From the NCBI RefSeq assembly GCF_002754475.1, contig NZ_PEFL01000002.1, forward strand, positions 186,001 through 250,000: a stretch of 64,000 bases of DNA, written 5' to 3'. This document shows positions 43,445-52,308 of this stretch, piece by piece (within the stretch, counting starts at the first letter, position 1; every line of letters begins with the position of its first letter). This stretch comes from Comamonas sp. 26 (GTDB lineage: Bacteria > Pseudomonadota > Gammaproteobacteria > Burkholderiales > Burkholderiaceae_C). The translations under genes and the position numbers were made by a program. The notes below the pieces were generated by a model. It was not told the origin of the DNA and searched no databases. It was given only the letters and a program-made list of their open reading frames with translations.

Positions 43445-44500
43445 CTAAGCCTCGCCAAAGCAAATACCGATATCACGCGCCATGCTCAGCAGCGGGCTGT
43501 CCAGCGGCACCGTGCGCTGGGTGTTGGCCACATCGGCAATCGCCACGCTGCCAATACGCCCGTTTTGCAGCGTGACCATATGGCCCATCTGGCCGCCCAG
43601 CACCAGTTGCGCTGCGTGGTGGCCGAATTGCGTGGCCAGTACGCGGTCAAAAGGCGTTGGGTCACCACCGCGCTGCACATGGCCCAGCACCGTGGCGCGC
43701 ACCTCGCTCTTGAGATGAGGCTGCAGGCGCTCGCGCAGCACATGGCCTACCCCGCCAAGGCGCACCGGGTCGGGGCTGTGCGCAATGCGCTCGCGCACCG
43801 TCAGGCTCTGACCACTTTCCTTGGCACCCTCGCCAATGCAGATGATGGTGTAGCGCTGACGCTCTTCGCGCGCTTGGCAGACCTTGATGATGGCCTGCAG
43901 GTCATAGTCAATTTCGGGCAGCAAAATGATGTCGGCGGCCCCTGCAATGCCAGCCTCCAGCGCCAGCCAGCCCGCATGGCGGCCCATGGTCTCCACAATC
44001 ATCACGCGGTGGTGACTCATAGCCGTGCTCTCGATGCGGCGCAGGCTTTCCGTCACCGTGGCAACGGCCGTATCAAAGCCAAAGCTGCGCTCGCAGCTGG
44101 CAATGTCGTTATCAATGGTTTTTGGCACGCCCACACATTGCAGACCCACCTGCTCCAGCCCATGGGCCAGGCTCATGGTGCCGTCGCCGCCAATGGCAAC
44201 CACCACATCCAGCGCCAGCGCCTTGATATTGAGACCGACCTGAGCCAGCGTCTGCGCATCGCGCAGCGGGTTGGCACTGTTGCTGGTGCCCAGAATCGTG
44301 CCACCCATGTGAAGAATTCCAGAGACCTCATCCCAGCCCAGAGGGCGCACGCGTGGCTGCTCGCCCATCAGGCCTTCAAAGCCATCAGCAATGCCCAGCA
44401 CCTCGCACTGGCCATGGTTGATCAGGGACTTTGTGACCGAGCGGATCACTGCATTCAGGCCGGGGCAATCGCCGCCACCGGTCAGCACACCAACACGCAT
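43445..44500 (-). CDS. pfkA: 6-phosphofructokinase
   Basis: Phosphorylates fructose 6-phosphate at C1. The 351-residue protein has the nucleotide-loop motif TGGGDCPGLNAVIR (7-20), the GGDGT motif at about 104-108 and VPKTIDNDIASCERSFGFDT (125-144), including the catalytic Asp of the TID-N-D motif. Gly at the position equivalent to residue 104 of the E. coli enzyme indicates ATP use, whereas Lys at the 124-equivalent (PKTID) is typical of the PPi-dependent and mixed branch, so the phosphoryl donor cannot be fixed from sequence. The start has a GGAG site. Confidence 0.86.
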   Translation of the reverse strand: MRVGVLTGGGDCPGLNAVIRSVTKSLINHGQCEVLGIADGFEGLMGEQPRVRPLGWDEVSGILHMGGTILGTSNSANPLRDAQTLAQVGLNIKALALDVVVAIGGDGTMSLAHGLEQVGLQCVGVPKTIDNDIASCERSFGFDTAVATVTESLRRIESTAMSHHRVMIVETMGRHAGWLALEAGIAGAADIILLPEIDYDLQAIIKVCQAREERQRYTIICIGEGAKESGQSLTVRERIAHSPDPVRLGGVGHVLRERLQPHLKSEVRATVLGHVQRGGDPTPFDRVLATQFGHHAAQLVLGGQMGHMVTLQNGRIGSVAIADVANTQRTVPLDSPLLSMARDIGICFGEA

Positions 44501-44601
44501 GAGAATCTCCTAGTTCTGCCAAACCTGGCCTTTAGCTCTGTTAAAGCCCAGCCAAAACAGAATCATCCCACGCCCCATGCGACGGTTTACCTAGCGTCCA
44601 T

Positions 44602-44637
44602 AAAAAACAGGCCGGACTTGCATCCGGCCTGTTTTTT
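44602..44637 (-). terminator. Terminator of the three-subunit dehydrogenase operon
   Basis: AAAAAACAGGCCGGA (44602-44616) / TCCGGCCTGTTTTTT (44623-44637), a perfect 15-bp inverted repeat, about 100 bases after the cytochrome gene. It is symmetrical and could act in either direction. Confidence 0.85.
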
Positions 44638-44734
44638 AGTGCTGATTTTTTACGTGCTCAGTGGCAACGCGTTTTTTGCGCAGGTATCTCAATCAACGCA
44701 GCGCCTTTCGCCGCCTGATCGACTCACACTGCGC

Positions 44735-46114
44735 TTAATTTGCGCGCTCAGGGGCCGCAGCCGCTTGTACATGCTTGCGCACCTTACTCACCTGACTTTC
44801 GCTAACGTCAGAAGCCTGGTTGCCCCAACCCTTACGCAGGAAGGTTGCCAGTGCAGCAACTTCGCTGTCGGTCAAGCGGTCGGCGTAACCTTGCATCACC
44901 AGATTCAAGGGACGACGATCCGTCATCAGCGAAGCCGTGCCATTCAGAATCACCGCCACCAGTGGACTGGCATCTTTGCCTTGCACCATGGAGTTGGCTT
45001 GCAGCTCGGGGAAGATCTCGGGCGAGCCCTTGCCGCTCGTAAAGTGGCAAGCTGCGCAGTTATCGAGATAGAGGCGAGCACCCAGAGGCATGTCAGGCGA
45101 TGCCGACTTCAGCAGCGCAGCAGTTGCTTGACCGGCTTCATCAGCAGGCAGTGGAGCCATGCTGCGGGGGCCAGGTGTCGCAATCTTGGCAGGAAGCGCT
45201 TCTACAGCCTGGCCGTCCATGGTCTTGAGGAAGACCGCCATGGCCTTCAGGTCCGCATCGCTCATGTGCTGCAGCGAATGCTCAACAACCGAGGCCATTT
45301 CACCATTGGCCACGGCATGTGCATTACGGCCAGTAGCCATATAGGCCGCCACTTCTTCCGTACTCCACTTCTGAATGCGTGCATCCTTGCCGCGCAATGC
45401 AGGGGCAGTCCAGTCGTCCACCATGCCGCCGCTCAGGAAGCTCTTGTCGGAAAGACGCGTGCCGTCCTGCGCCATATAGCTGGTACGGGGGCTGTGGCAG
45501 GCCGCGCAGTGACCGGCACCTTCGGTCAGATACTGACCACGGATTTGCTGCTCATCACCGGCCATGGGCTTGAACTGGGACTCACCCGACAGGGCCAGCC
45601 AGTTCCAGGCACGGATGCCGAAGCGCATATTGAACGGGAAGCTTAGGCTGGTTGCTGCGACTTCGTTCTTGACGGGCTTCACTTCGGTCTGCAGATAGTC
45701 GAACAGAGCGCGCAGATCGCTTTCCGTCATGTAACGGTAGTTCTCGTAAGGCATGGCGGGGTACAGCTGCTGGCCGTGGCCACCAATGCCGTCCACCATG
45801 GCGGCGCGGAACTGGTCCATGGTCCAGTTACCAATACCGGTTTCCTTGTCAGGAGTGATGTTGGACGCCCAGATGGTGCCCATGGGGCTTTCAATGCCAC
45901 GGCTACCGGCCATGGGCTCGCCACCCTTGGCGGTGTGGCAGGCCATGCAGTCACCAGCGCGCATGACTGCTTCGCCGCGGCCGGGCTCGGCCTTCCAGTC
46001 CGCGGGCAAGGCCTCGTTTGCGGGGGTGGACTTGAAAGGCACATAGATCAGCGCCAGTGCCGCGAGGATGCCGAGAACGATCAGTGCAATCAGGATGCTG
46101 AGGTATTTTTTCAT
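44735..46114 (-). CDS. Triheme cytochrome c subunit of a membrane-bound dehydrogenase
   Basis: A 459-residue cytochrome c with an N-terminal membrane anchor (YLSILIALIVLGILAALALI, 4-23) and three heme-binding motifs, CMACH (56-60), CAACH (203-207) and CAACH (353-357), each followed by the usual Met-ligand context. This matches the cytochrome c subunit of gluconate 2-dehydrogenase, 2-ketogluconate dehydrogenase or alcohol dehydrogenase complexes, which pass electrons from the periplasmic flavoprotein to ubiquinone. Last gene of the three-gene operon. Confidence 0.92.
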   Translation of the reverse strand: MKKYLSILIALIVLGILAALALIYVPFKSTPANEALPADWKAEPGRGEAVMRAGDCMACHTAKGGEPMAGSRGIESPMGTIWASNITPDKETGIGNWTMDQFRAAMVDGIGGHGQQLYPAMPYENYRYMTESDLRALFDYLQTEVKPVKNEVAATSLSFPFNMRFGIRAWNWLALSGESQFKPMAGDEQQIRGQYLTEGAGHCAACHSPRTSYMAQDGTRLSDKSFLSGGMVDDWTAPALRGKDARIQKWSTEEVAAYMATGRNAHAVANGEMASVVEHSLQHMSDADLKAMAVFLKTMDGQAVEALPAKIATPGPRSMAPLPADEAGQATAALLKSASPDMPLGARLYLDNCAACHFTSGKGSPEIFPELQANSMVQGKDASPLVAVILNGTASLMTDRRPLNLVMQGYADRLTDSEVAALATFLRKGWGNQASDVSESQVSKVRKHVQAAAAPERAN

Positions 46115-46127
46115 CGTGTGCTCCTGC

Positions 46128-47897
46128 TCAGACCAGCGGGCGTGGGTTTTTCAGGTACATCGTGCGGATGGCGTGCAGCGTCCAGTACGCCAGACCGCCC
46201 ACCATGCCGGTGGGGTTGTACTGGGTGTTCTGCACAAAGTTACCGGCGCCGAAGACGAACACGTTGTGCTTGTCCCATGCCTGGCAGTAGCGGTTGACCG
46301 CACCTTCAGTGGGCTTTTCTGACATGACGTGACCACCGGTGTTGTGCGTGGTCTGGTAGGGGCGTACGTCGAACTTGGCACCAATGTTTTTGAAACCAGA
46401 CTGCAGCAGATCCGGCTTCAAAGCGTTGCCCACTTCCTCGGCCTTGATCTTCTGGTACTGGGTCATCTTGATGTCGTTGTCCTGCCAGTTGAAGGTCATG
46501 CGCATCAACGGACGGCCATGGGGATCCTTGTAGGTAGGGTCCAGATCCAGGTGGTTGTTGCGGTAGGACATATGCGAGCCGTGGGTACCGATCGACATCG
46601 AATGGCCGTACCACTCGCCAATGCCCTTCTTCCAGCCAGCGCCCCAGCCCGGCGTGCCCTTGGGCAGTGGCATGGAGCGGATAGGCTGTCCGTTCATGGT
46701 GCCTACGCGCCAGTAAGCGCCGCCGATAAAGCCCAGCTTGCCGAAGTCGTTCTGATTGATGCCGAAGTCATCGATACACATGCCGTTGGAGCCGTGACCG
46801 ATGAAGGGGTTGAAGTTCTCTTCCTTGAAGAACAGCGTTACACCACCGTTCATCTGATAGGCGTAGTTCTTGCCCGTCACACCAGTGTTGGTCTTGGGGT
46901 CATAAGGCTTGCCAATGCCGGACACCAGCATCAGGTGCACGTTGTTGAGCTGGTAGGACGACAGAATCACCAGGTCTGCAGGCTGGAAGACTTCTTCTTG
47001 CTTGATGGCATCAAAGTAGGTCACGCCCGTGGCGGTCTTGCCGTCCGCTGAGGTTTCCACGCGCAGCACTTCAGAGTGGGTGCGGTAGCTGAAGTTGGTC
47101 TTGCGCTTGAGGGCATCCAGCACCGCCGTCTGGGGCGACGATTTGGAGTACTGGTAGCAACCAAAACGCTCGCAGAAGCCGCAGAAGTTGCAAGGCGCCA
47201 TCTGCATACCATAGGGGTTCACATAGGACGTGGACGCAATACCGGCAGGTGCGGGGAATGGGTGCAGGCCCATGTTCTTGGCCGTTGCTTGAAACTTTGC
47301 AGCGTCATAAGTCGTGCCCAGCGCAGGCATGGGGTACTCTTTGGAGCGCCAGCCTTCGAAGGGGTTACCACCGGCCTGAATCTGGCCCTTGAGATTGCCA
47401 GCCTTGCCGGAAACACCGGCCACTTCGTCAAACTGGGTGAAGTAGGGCTCCAGCTCGTCATAGCTGACGGGGTAATCCATCAGGTTCATACCTTCCGGAA
47501 TGATGGACTCGCCCCATTTTTCCTTCACATAGCTGCGCAGCTTGATTTCTTCGGGCTGTGGGCGCCACAGCAAACCATTCCAGTGCGTACCAGCACCGCC
47601 CACACCATTGGCGGGCAGGAAGGAGCCCATGGAACGGTAAGGCAATGCGGTTTCGCTGTCATCGCGGCGCACCGTCACCGTGGCCTGGCGAGGGTGCTGC
47701 ATGTTCTTCAAACGCACGCCATAGGTGAGTTCGTCGATCTGATTGGGGTACTTGAACTCAGGCACCGTGTTCTGGTCACCGCCACGCTCCAGGGCCACGA
47801 TTTCCAAGCCTTCAGCGGCCAATTCCATACCTGCGATAGAGCCAGTCCAGCCCAGGCCGACGATCACGACGTCTTTTTTCTTTTCAATGCGTGCCAT
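46128..47897 (-). CDS. Flavoprotein subunit of the dehydrogenase (GMC oxidoreductase, gluconate 2-dehydrogenase type)
   Basis: FAD enzyme that oxidises a sugar acid, polyol or related alcohol in the periplasm. The 589-residue protein has the dinucleotide loop VIVGLGWTGSIAGMELAAEG near the N-terminus, GVGGAGTHWNGLLWRPQPEE, and the C-terminal GMC histidine region TTHNTGGHVMSEKP. It has no signal peptide of its own; in such complexes it is exported together with the TAT-signal small subunit. The ATG at 47897 is the family start. The substrate cannot be told from sequence; gluconate, ketogluconate or sorbitol are possible. Confidence 0.88.
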   Translation of the reverse strand: MARIEKKKDVVIVGLGWTGSIAGMELAAEGLEIVALERGGDQNTVPEFKYPNQIDELTYGVRLKNMQHPRQATVTVRRDDSETALPYRSMGSFLPANGVGGAGTHWNGLLWRPQPEEIKLRSYVKEKWGESIIPEGMNLMDYPVSYDELEPYFTQFDEVAGVSGKAGNLKGQIQAGGNPFEGWRSKEYPMPALGTTYDAAKFQATAKNMGLHPFPAPAGIASTSYVNPYGMQMAPCNFCGFCERFGCYQYSKSSPQTAVLDALKRKTNFSYRTHSEVLRVETSADGKTATGVTYFDAIKQEEVFQPADLVILSSYQLNNVHLMLVSGIGKPYDPKTNTGVTGKNYAYQMNGGVTLFFKEENFNPFIGHGSNGMCIDDFGINQNDFGKLGFIGGAYWRVGTMNGQPIRSMPLPKGTPGWGAGWKKGIGEWYGHSMSIGTHGSHMSYRNNHLDLDPTYKDPHGRPLMRMTFNWQDNDIKMTQYQKIKAEEVGNALKPDLLQSGFKNIGAKFDVRPYQTTHNTGGHVMSEKPTEGAVNRYCQAWDKHNVFVFGAGNFVQNTQYNPTGMVGGLAYWTLHAIRTMYLKNPRPLV

Positions 47898-47899
47898 GG

Positions 47900-48604
47900 T
47901 TATGCTCTCTCGCCTTTGATGGATACAGGGCCCAGGGGGTACTTCACGTTGTGCTGATCCACCCATTCGGCGTAGCTGGCACGTGCGCCGGGGAAGCCGA
48001 TGTACTTCCAGGACTTCATGCCATGGTTGCCGCCGTGCACAGGGTCGGCAAAGTAGCCTTCCTTGGTGTTGGCCAGCAGCGTTGTGAAGAAAAAGCTCAG
48101 CTCAGGGTCCAGCTTGATCTCGCCCTTTTGCAGTGCGGTCAGGGCTTCGTCTTGCTGTTTGGGGTCCAGAGCCTTGAACTCCTTGCCAAAGCGCTCTTTG
48201 CACACAGCATTGAAAGCAGGAATCGCCTTGCGGTAAAGCTGCGCAGGGTTCAGCGGCGACTGCCAGCCGCGATCGGGCGTGGCGGCTGGGTCGTGCGGGC
48301 CTTCCATGTACCAGATCTCGGCATTGCCGTAGTAGCCCTGCAACTGACGGTCGATGAACACGGGCACATGGGCTTCGATAGCACCAGGGCCATCACCTTC
48401 CGAAGGGATCAGGCGGGCCGTGGCTGCCATCACAAACGTCCATTCCTCGGGGTTGAGGTACTCAGGCTTGTACTTGTCCAGCTGAACAGGCACTTCCTTG
48501 GAGTTGGCATGAAACGTCACGGCAACACCGGTCAGCGCCACGCCGGCGCCAGCACCGGAGGCCATCAGAAACGATCTGCGACTGGGTGGGGAAGAGTTAG
48601 ACAT
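47900..48604 (-). CDS. Small (gluconate 2-dehydrogenase subunit 3-like) subunit with a TAT signal
   Basis: A 234-residue protein with a twin-arginine signal (SRRSFLMASGAGAGVALTG, about 7-26), matching the family of gamma subunits that escort the flavoprotein across the membrane. The core motifs EEWTFVMAATARLIPSEGDG and FINDPVHGGNHG-like sequence (FADPVHGGNHGMKSWKYIGF) are characteristic. It is the first gene of the operon; a ribosome binding site AGGA lies 10 bases before the ATG. The spacing to the flavoprotein gene is two bases. Confidence 0.9.
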   Translation of the reverse strand: MSNSSPPSRRSFLMASGAGAGVALTGVAVTFHANSKEVPVQLDKYKPEYLNPEEWTFVMAATARLIPSEGDGPGAIEAHVPVFIDRQLQGYYGNAEIWYMEGPHDPAATPDRGWQSPLNPAQLYRKAIPAFNAVCKERFGKEFKALDPKQQDEALTALQKGEIKLDPELSFFFTTLLANTKEGYFADPVHGGNHGMKSWKYIGFPGARASYAEWVDQHNVKYPLGPVSIKGERA

Positions 48605-48995
48605 TGTTGATTCCTACATCGTGTAAACAGCGAGATCGACATGCCAGCCATTCACTGGGATGCGCTCGTTCAGGACTGGTGGCCCTGTGAAATGCGATGA
48701 GGCGTGCATGCAAAAAAGGGGCATAGCCCCCGTTAAAAGTGTGCATGCACACCCAGAAAAAGCCTCCGCGATGAAGCTTCTCCATACTTCAATAATAGTT
48801 ACCCAAGCAATTAGCTGCTTCTTACTGCTAGCACAACTGCCTGCCGGTCGTGGTCTTTTATCTCAGCAAAAACATAGGGTTTACTATTAGATATAAGACA
48901 TAAGACTCAGCCACACATCGCATGTGCGGACATAAAAAAATCCGCTGCAAACCTAAGCTTGCAGCGGATGTCGGGGCGGGCCTGTTGATCGTGAA
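48605..48995. other. Divergent upstream region of the dehydrogenase operon
   Basis: Two GTGCATGC palindromes lie 37 bases apart: GTGCATGC at 48704-48711 and the extended GTGTGCATGCACAC at 48739-48752. Between them is a small hairpin GGGGC-ATA-GCCCC (48718-48730). This looks like a paired regulator site about 100-150 bases ahead of the operon. Further on are a degenerate A-type repeat (about 48808-48834) and the nagZ terminator (48934-48969). A plus-strand open frame of 76 codons here lacks a ribosome binding site and is not called. Confidence 0.5.
48934..48969 (-). terminator. Terminator of the rpoE-nagZ gene block
   Basis: ATCCGCTGCAA (48940-48950) / TTGCAGCGGAT (48959-48969), with a run of seven A at 48934-48940 that reads as a T run on the minus strand, 27 bases after the nagZ stop. 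Confidence 0.88.
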
Positions 48996-50087
48996 TCAGG
49001 GCAGCTGATTCAACGCATCCAGATAAGCAGGCTGACGCATCAAGTCGTCCCATGTCTGAGGTTCGGTATCGGGTAACAGCGATAGGCGGCGCGATTCGCT
49101 GTCTTCGTCGGGCAGCCAGCGGCCATCACGCAGCGCGCCATCCATGCCGTCCAGCAATTCATCCACATGCTCGCCAAAGCCAAGGCTCTGGTTGCACAGC
49201 AGCACCATATCGCAACCTGCATTCAGCGCGGCCAGCGCGGCATCGGTAAAGCTAATCAGCTCACCATTGATACGGCGCGCACCCTCCATGCTCAGGTCAT
49301 CGCTGAAGATGGCACCGTCATAGCGCAGGCGGCTGCGCAGAATGTCTTTGAGCCATTTCTCGCTAAAGCCTGCGGGGCGCTTGTCCACCTTGGGGTAGAT
49401 GACATGAGCAGGCATCACCGCAGTCAGCACGCTGCTCAGCCACGGGTATGGGGCCGCATCTTCATCGAGAATGGCGCTCAGGCCGCGTTTGTCGACAGGG
49501 ATATCGACATGCGAATCGGCTTTCACAAAACCGTGGCCGGGGAAATGCTTGCCACAATTGCCCATGCCCGCCTGCAGCAGGCCGTGCATCAAGCTCTTGG
49601 CCAGGGCTGCCACCACGCGCGGGTCGCGGTGAAAGCTGCGGTCGCCGATGACCGAAGATTCGCCATAGTCCAGGTCCAGCACGGGCGTGAAGCTGAAGTC
49701 CACGCCGCAGGCGCGCAACTCCGTACCCAGCACATAACCCGCAGCCGTGGCGGCATTCATGGCGCGCATGGCGCCGCTGCCTTCGCGGTGTTTTTTGCCC
49801 TTGCCGTCATCCATCCACATCTCGCCAAAGGCGCGCATGGGCGGAATGTGGGTAAAGCCATCGGTACGAAAGCGCTGCACGCGACCGCCTTCGTGGTCCA
49901 CGCTGATCAACAAGTCAGGCTTGACGGCCTTGATGTCAGCGCACAGCTGGACCAGCGCGCTGCGGTCTTCCCAGTTGCGCTTGAAGAGGATGATGCCGCC
50001 CACCAGCGGGTGGGCCAGACGGGCGCGGTCTACATCGGTGAGGGAGGTACCTGCAATATCGATGATGAGAGGGGCGTGCATGCTCAT
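48996..50087 (-). CDS. nagZ: Beta-N-acetylhexosaminidase
   Basis: Cytoplasmic family 3 glycosidase that removes GlcNAc from 1,6-anhydro-muropeptides in cell-wall recycling. The 363-residue protein has LLISVDHEGGRVQRFR and the motif KHFPGHGFVKADSHVDIPVD, in which the His/Asp pair is characteristic of NagZ. DLSMEGA supplies the catalytic nucleophile (Asp in FSDDLSMEGA). The start chosen, ATG at 50087, has an AGAAG site; the frame is open upstream into repeat B5. In this order nagZ follows acpS. Confidence 0.94.
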   Translation of the reverse strand: MSMHAPLIIDIAGTSLTDVDRARLAHPLVGGIILFKRNWEDRSALVQLCADIKAVKPDLLISVDHEGGRVQRFRTDGFTHIPPMRAFGEMWMDDGKGKKHREGSGAMRAMNAATAAGYVLGTELRACGVDFSFTPVLDLDYGESSVIGDRSFHRDPRVVAALAKSLMHGLLQAGMGNCGKHFPGHGFVKADSHVDIPVDKRGLSAILDEDAAPYPWLSSVLTAVMPAHVIYPKVDKRPAGFSEKWLKDILRSRLRYDGAIFSDDLSMEGARRINGELISFTDAALAALNAGCDMVLLCNQSLGFGEHVDELLDGMDGALRDGRWLPDEDSESRRLSLLPDTEPQTWDDLMRQPAYLDALNQLP

Positions 50088-50137
50088 GAATACTTCTAAC
50101 AAAGTGAACTTAAAGACTTCCCTGGTCAGAACCAGAG

Positions 50138-50217
50138 GCCACCAGCAAGGGCCGCCCCGCAGCAAAGGTGGCTGTCCCCTTGAGAGGACAGCCGCAAAGC
50201 GGCTCAGGGGGGAGACA
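50138..50217 (-). repeat. GC-rich stop-codon-associated repeat, copy B5
   Basis: On the minus strand CTCCCCCCTGAGCCGCTTTG, CGGCTGTCCTCTCAAGGGGA, CAGCCACCTTTGCTGCGGGG and CGGCCCTTGCTGG. The TGA in its opening CCCTGAGC is the stop codon of acpS, so the repeat supplies the last codons of that gene. It lies between acpS and nagZ. Confidence 0.75.
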
Positions 50218-50605
50218 TTTTTTCGACCACGCAGAAACTGGCTGCGTAGTCACTTTCATCCGTGACCGACAGGTGCACGGTCAGATTGTTTTTTTCAAAC
50301 CACTCTTTGAGTGCGCCATGCAGGCGAATGGCAGGCTGGCCGCTGGGCAGTTTGATGACCTCGCAATGCCGCCAGGTCATGGGCATGACCATGCCCATAC
50401 CAATCGCCTTGCTAAACGCTTCTTTGGCCGAAAAGCGTGTGGCCATATAGCGAATGCCGCGCTCGGGCCAGCGCTCACTGCGGGCCTTCCAGGTCGCCAG
50501 CTCACCATCAGCCAGAATCTTTTTGGCAAAGCGCTCGCCATGCTTTTCCAGACTCTCGCGAATGCGGCGCACGTCGCAGATGTCCGTACCTATGCCGTAG
50601 ATCAT
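50204..50605 (-). CDS. acpS: Holo-[acyl-carrier-protein] synthase
   Basis: Transfers phosphopantetheine from CoA to acyl carrier protein. The 133-residue protein has the N-terminal magnesium-binding [12 protein letters not shown] and the motif [13 protein letters not shown] of the AcpS type. It has an AAGGAGT ribosome binding site. Its last three codons and stop come from repeat B5. Confidence 0.96.
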   Translation of the reverse strand: MIYGIGTDICDVRRIRESLEKHGERFAKKILADGELATWKARSERWPERGIRYMATRFSAKEAFSKAIGMGMVMPMTWRHCEVIKLPSGQPAIRLHGALKEWFEKNNLTVHLSVTDESDYAASFCVVEKMSPP

Positions 50606-50619
50606 GCTTTACTCCTTAT

Positions 50620-50674
50620 GAGCCAAAAATGGCTCAAGCGCTTATTCATCAAGCGCTGGCAGCTATGGTTTCAG
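50620..50674. repeat. AT-rich dispersed repeat, copy A10
   Basis: GGCTCAAGCGCTTATTCATC, AAGCGCTGGCAGCTATGGTT. Two inverted AGCGCT units with the GCAGCTAT end; it separates pdxJ from acpS. Confidence 0.65.
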
Positions 50675-50676
50675 GA

Positions 50677-51444
50677 TTACTTGGCCGCCATACCCACGTC
50701 AATGCAGGCCTGATAGGCCTTTACGGTTTCGGCATAACCCAGCTCCAGCGCATCGGCAATCAGGGCGTGACCAATCGACACTTCAGCCAGGCCCGGCACG
50801 CGCGCCACAAATGCGGCCAGGTTGTCGCGATTCAGATCGTGACCGGCGTTGATGCCCAGCCCCGCATCCAGCGCGGCCTGAGCGGCCGTGGCGTAGGTTT
50901 GCAGTTGCAGCTCTTGGTCAGCCTGGCCCCAGTTAGCGGCAAAAGGCTCGGTATACAGCTCCACGCGGTCGGCACCCACGGCCTTGGCAGCCGCCATTTG
51001 TTCGGGGACAGGGTCCATGAACAGGCTAACGCGCACGCCCAGTGCCTTGCATTCGGCGATCAGGGGCTTCAAACGCTCGGCATCCTGCGGAAAGGTCCAG
51101 CCATGGTCGCTGGTGAACTGCTCTTCGCTGTCAGGCACAAAAGTGGCCTGATGCGGACGCGTCTGACGGATGAAATCCATCAGGTTCTGCGTGGGGTTGC
51201 CCTCAATGTTGAACTCGGCCTGGGGCCAGTTCTTGAGCAGCTCCTGCAGATCAAACACATCTTGCGCGCGGATATGGCGTTCGTCAGGACGGGGATGGAT
51301 GGTAATGCCCTGCGCCCCGGCTTCCAGACAGATTTGCGCCGCGCGAGTGACCGACGGAATACCCAGATGGCGGGTATTGCGCAGCAGCGCCACCTTGTTG
51401 ACATTGACCGAAAGCGCGGTGCGCGGAGAGGCAGAGTGGTTCAT
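50677..51444 (-). CDS. pdxJ: Pyridoxine 5'-phosphate synthase
   Basis: Makes pyridoxine 5'-phosphate from deoxyxylulose 5-phosphate and 1-amino-acetone-3-phosphate, the last step of DXP-dependent vitamin B6 synthesis. The 255-residue TIM barrel has [31 protein letters not shown] and [13 protein letters not shown], all diagnostic of PdxJ. The ATG at 51444 overlaps the stop of recO in an ATGA. Confidence 0.96.
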   Translation of the reverse strand: MNHSASPRTALSVNVNKVALLRNTRHLGIPSVTRAAQICLEAGAQGITIHPRPDERHIRAQDVFDLQELLKNWPQAEFNIEGNPTQNLMDFIRQTRPHQATFVPDSEEQFTSDHGWTFPQDAERLKPLIAECKALGVRVSLFMDPVPEQMAAAKAVGADRVELYTEPFAANWGQADQELQLQTYATAAQAALDAGLGINAGHDLNRDNLAAFVARVPGLAEVSIGHALIADALELGYAETVKAYQACIDVGMAAK

Positions 51445-52217
51445 AGCGATTGCAAATCCATCATCAGCTGGCGGGTGCGCAGCATTGTCGAGCCGCAATG
51501 GTATTGCAGAAGATTGCGCAATTGCGGTTTCAGGGCCTGAGCCACTTCGGGCTCAGCCAGCGCCTTGAGGGTGCTGGGAAAGGGCTGATCGGTCTGCAGC
51601 GCCAGCTCTATGCTCTGCCACTGTATGCCGGTAAGCGCCGCGCGCTCGAATTCAGAGGCCTGGCGCAGCCCGCCATCAGCCACCAGCGTGTAGCGCAAAG
51701 CAGTCTTGACTTGGCTGAGCGTGGCGCTTTCCTGCGTCAGATCAGGCAGATGGCCCAGCTCGCGCAGCAGCACCAATTCAAAGGCACGCAGCACCGGCTC
51801 TATGGCATCGGTGGTGCCGCCATGCTGACCGGCCAGCACGCGCACCACGCCAGCGTAAATATCAAACAGCGCCGCATATGGGTCGTCGCGCGCCAGCAGG
51901 CGCAGCAGCAGCTCGTTGAGATACATGCCAGACCACAGCGCATCGCCTTGCGGCATGACATGACCGCCCACCCATTCCGCGCCTTTGAGCGAGTGAATTT
52001 CGGCATTGCCCTCCGCACCCAGCGTGTAGTTCAGCTTCAGCGGCTGCAGCGGCAGCAGCACGGGGCGAAAGTTGGAGGTGTGGCGCTTGACGCCCTTGGC
52101 CGCCAGCGCCACGCGCCCGCGATGGCGCGTGAACACCTCCAGAATCAGGCTGGATTCGCTCCAGTCGTACTGGTGCAGTATGTATGCGGGTTCGTCGCTG
52201 ACGCGTTTGGCTGCCAC
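51441..52217 (-). CDS. recO: DNA repair protein RecO
   Basis: Recombination mediator that loads RecA with RecF and RecR. The 258-residue protein begins [20 protein letters not shown] with [20 protein letters not shown], an N-terminal OB fold, followed by a helical domain. It starts with GTG at 52217, and an intrinsic terminator hairpin ends about 12 bases before this start. It overlaps pdxJ. Confidence 0.93.
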   Translation of the reverse strand: MAAKRVSDEPAYILHQYDWSESSLILEVFTRHRGRVALAAKGVKRHTSNFRPVLLPLQPLKLNYTLGAEGNAEIHSLKGAEWVGGHVMPQGDALWSGMYLNELLLRLLARDDPYAALFDIYAGVVRVLAGQHGGTTDAIEPVLRAFELVLLRELGHLPDLTQESATLSQVKTALRYTLVADGGLRQASEFERAALTGIQWQSIELALQTDQPFPSTLKALAEPEVAQALKPQLRNLLQYHCGSTMLRTRQLMMDLQSL

Positions 52218-52222
52218 GGAGT

Positions 52223-52258
52223 GCTTCAGAAAAAAGAAAAGGCCTCAGCAGAGGCCTT
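52223..52258 (-). terminator. Terminator hairpin between era and recO
   Basis: On the minus strand AAGGCCTC-TGCT-GAGGCCTT followed by TTCTTTTT, so a terminator whose T run ends about 12 bases before the recO start codon. Genes before and after it otherwise look like one operon. Confidence 0.75.
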
Positions 52259-52308
52259 GGTTCGGAAATGATAGCTTGCAGCGCAATATTCACCGAGCCG
52301 CAAGGCAA

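Noticed and set aside
48660..48890. 76-codon plus-strand frame in the dehydrogenase upstream region
   Set aside because: It covers the palindromes and repeat remnants and lacks any start signal.
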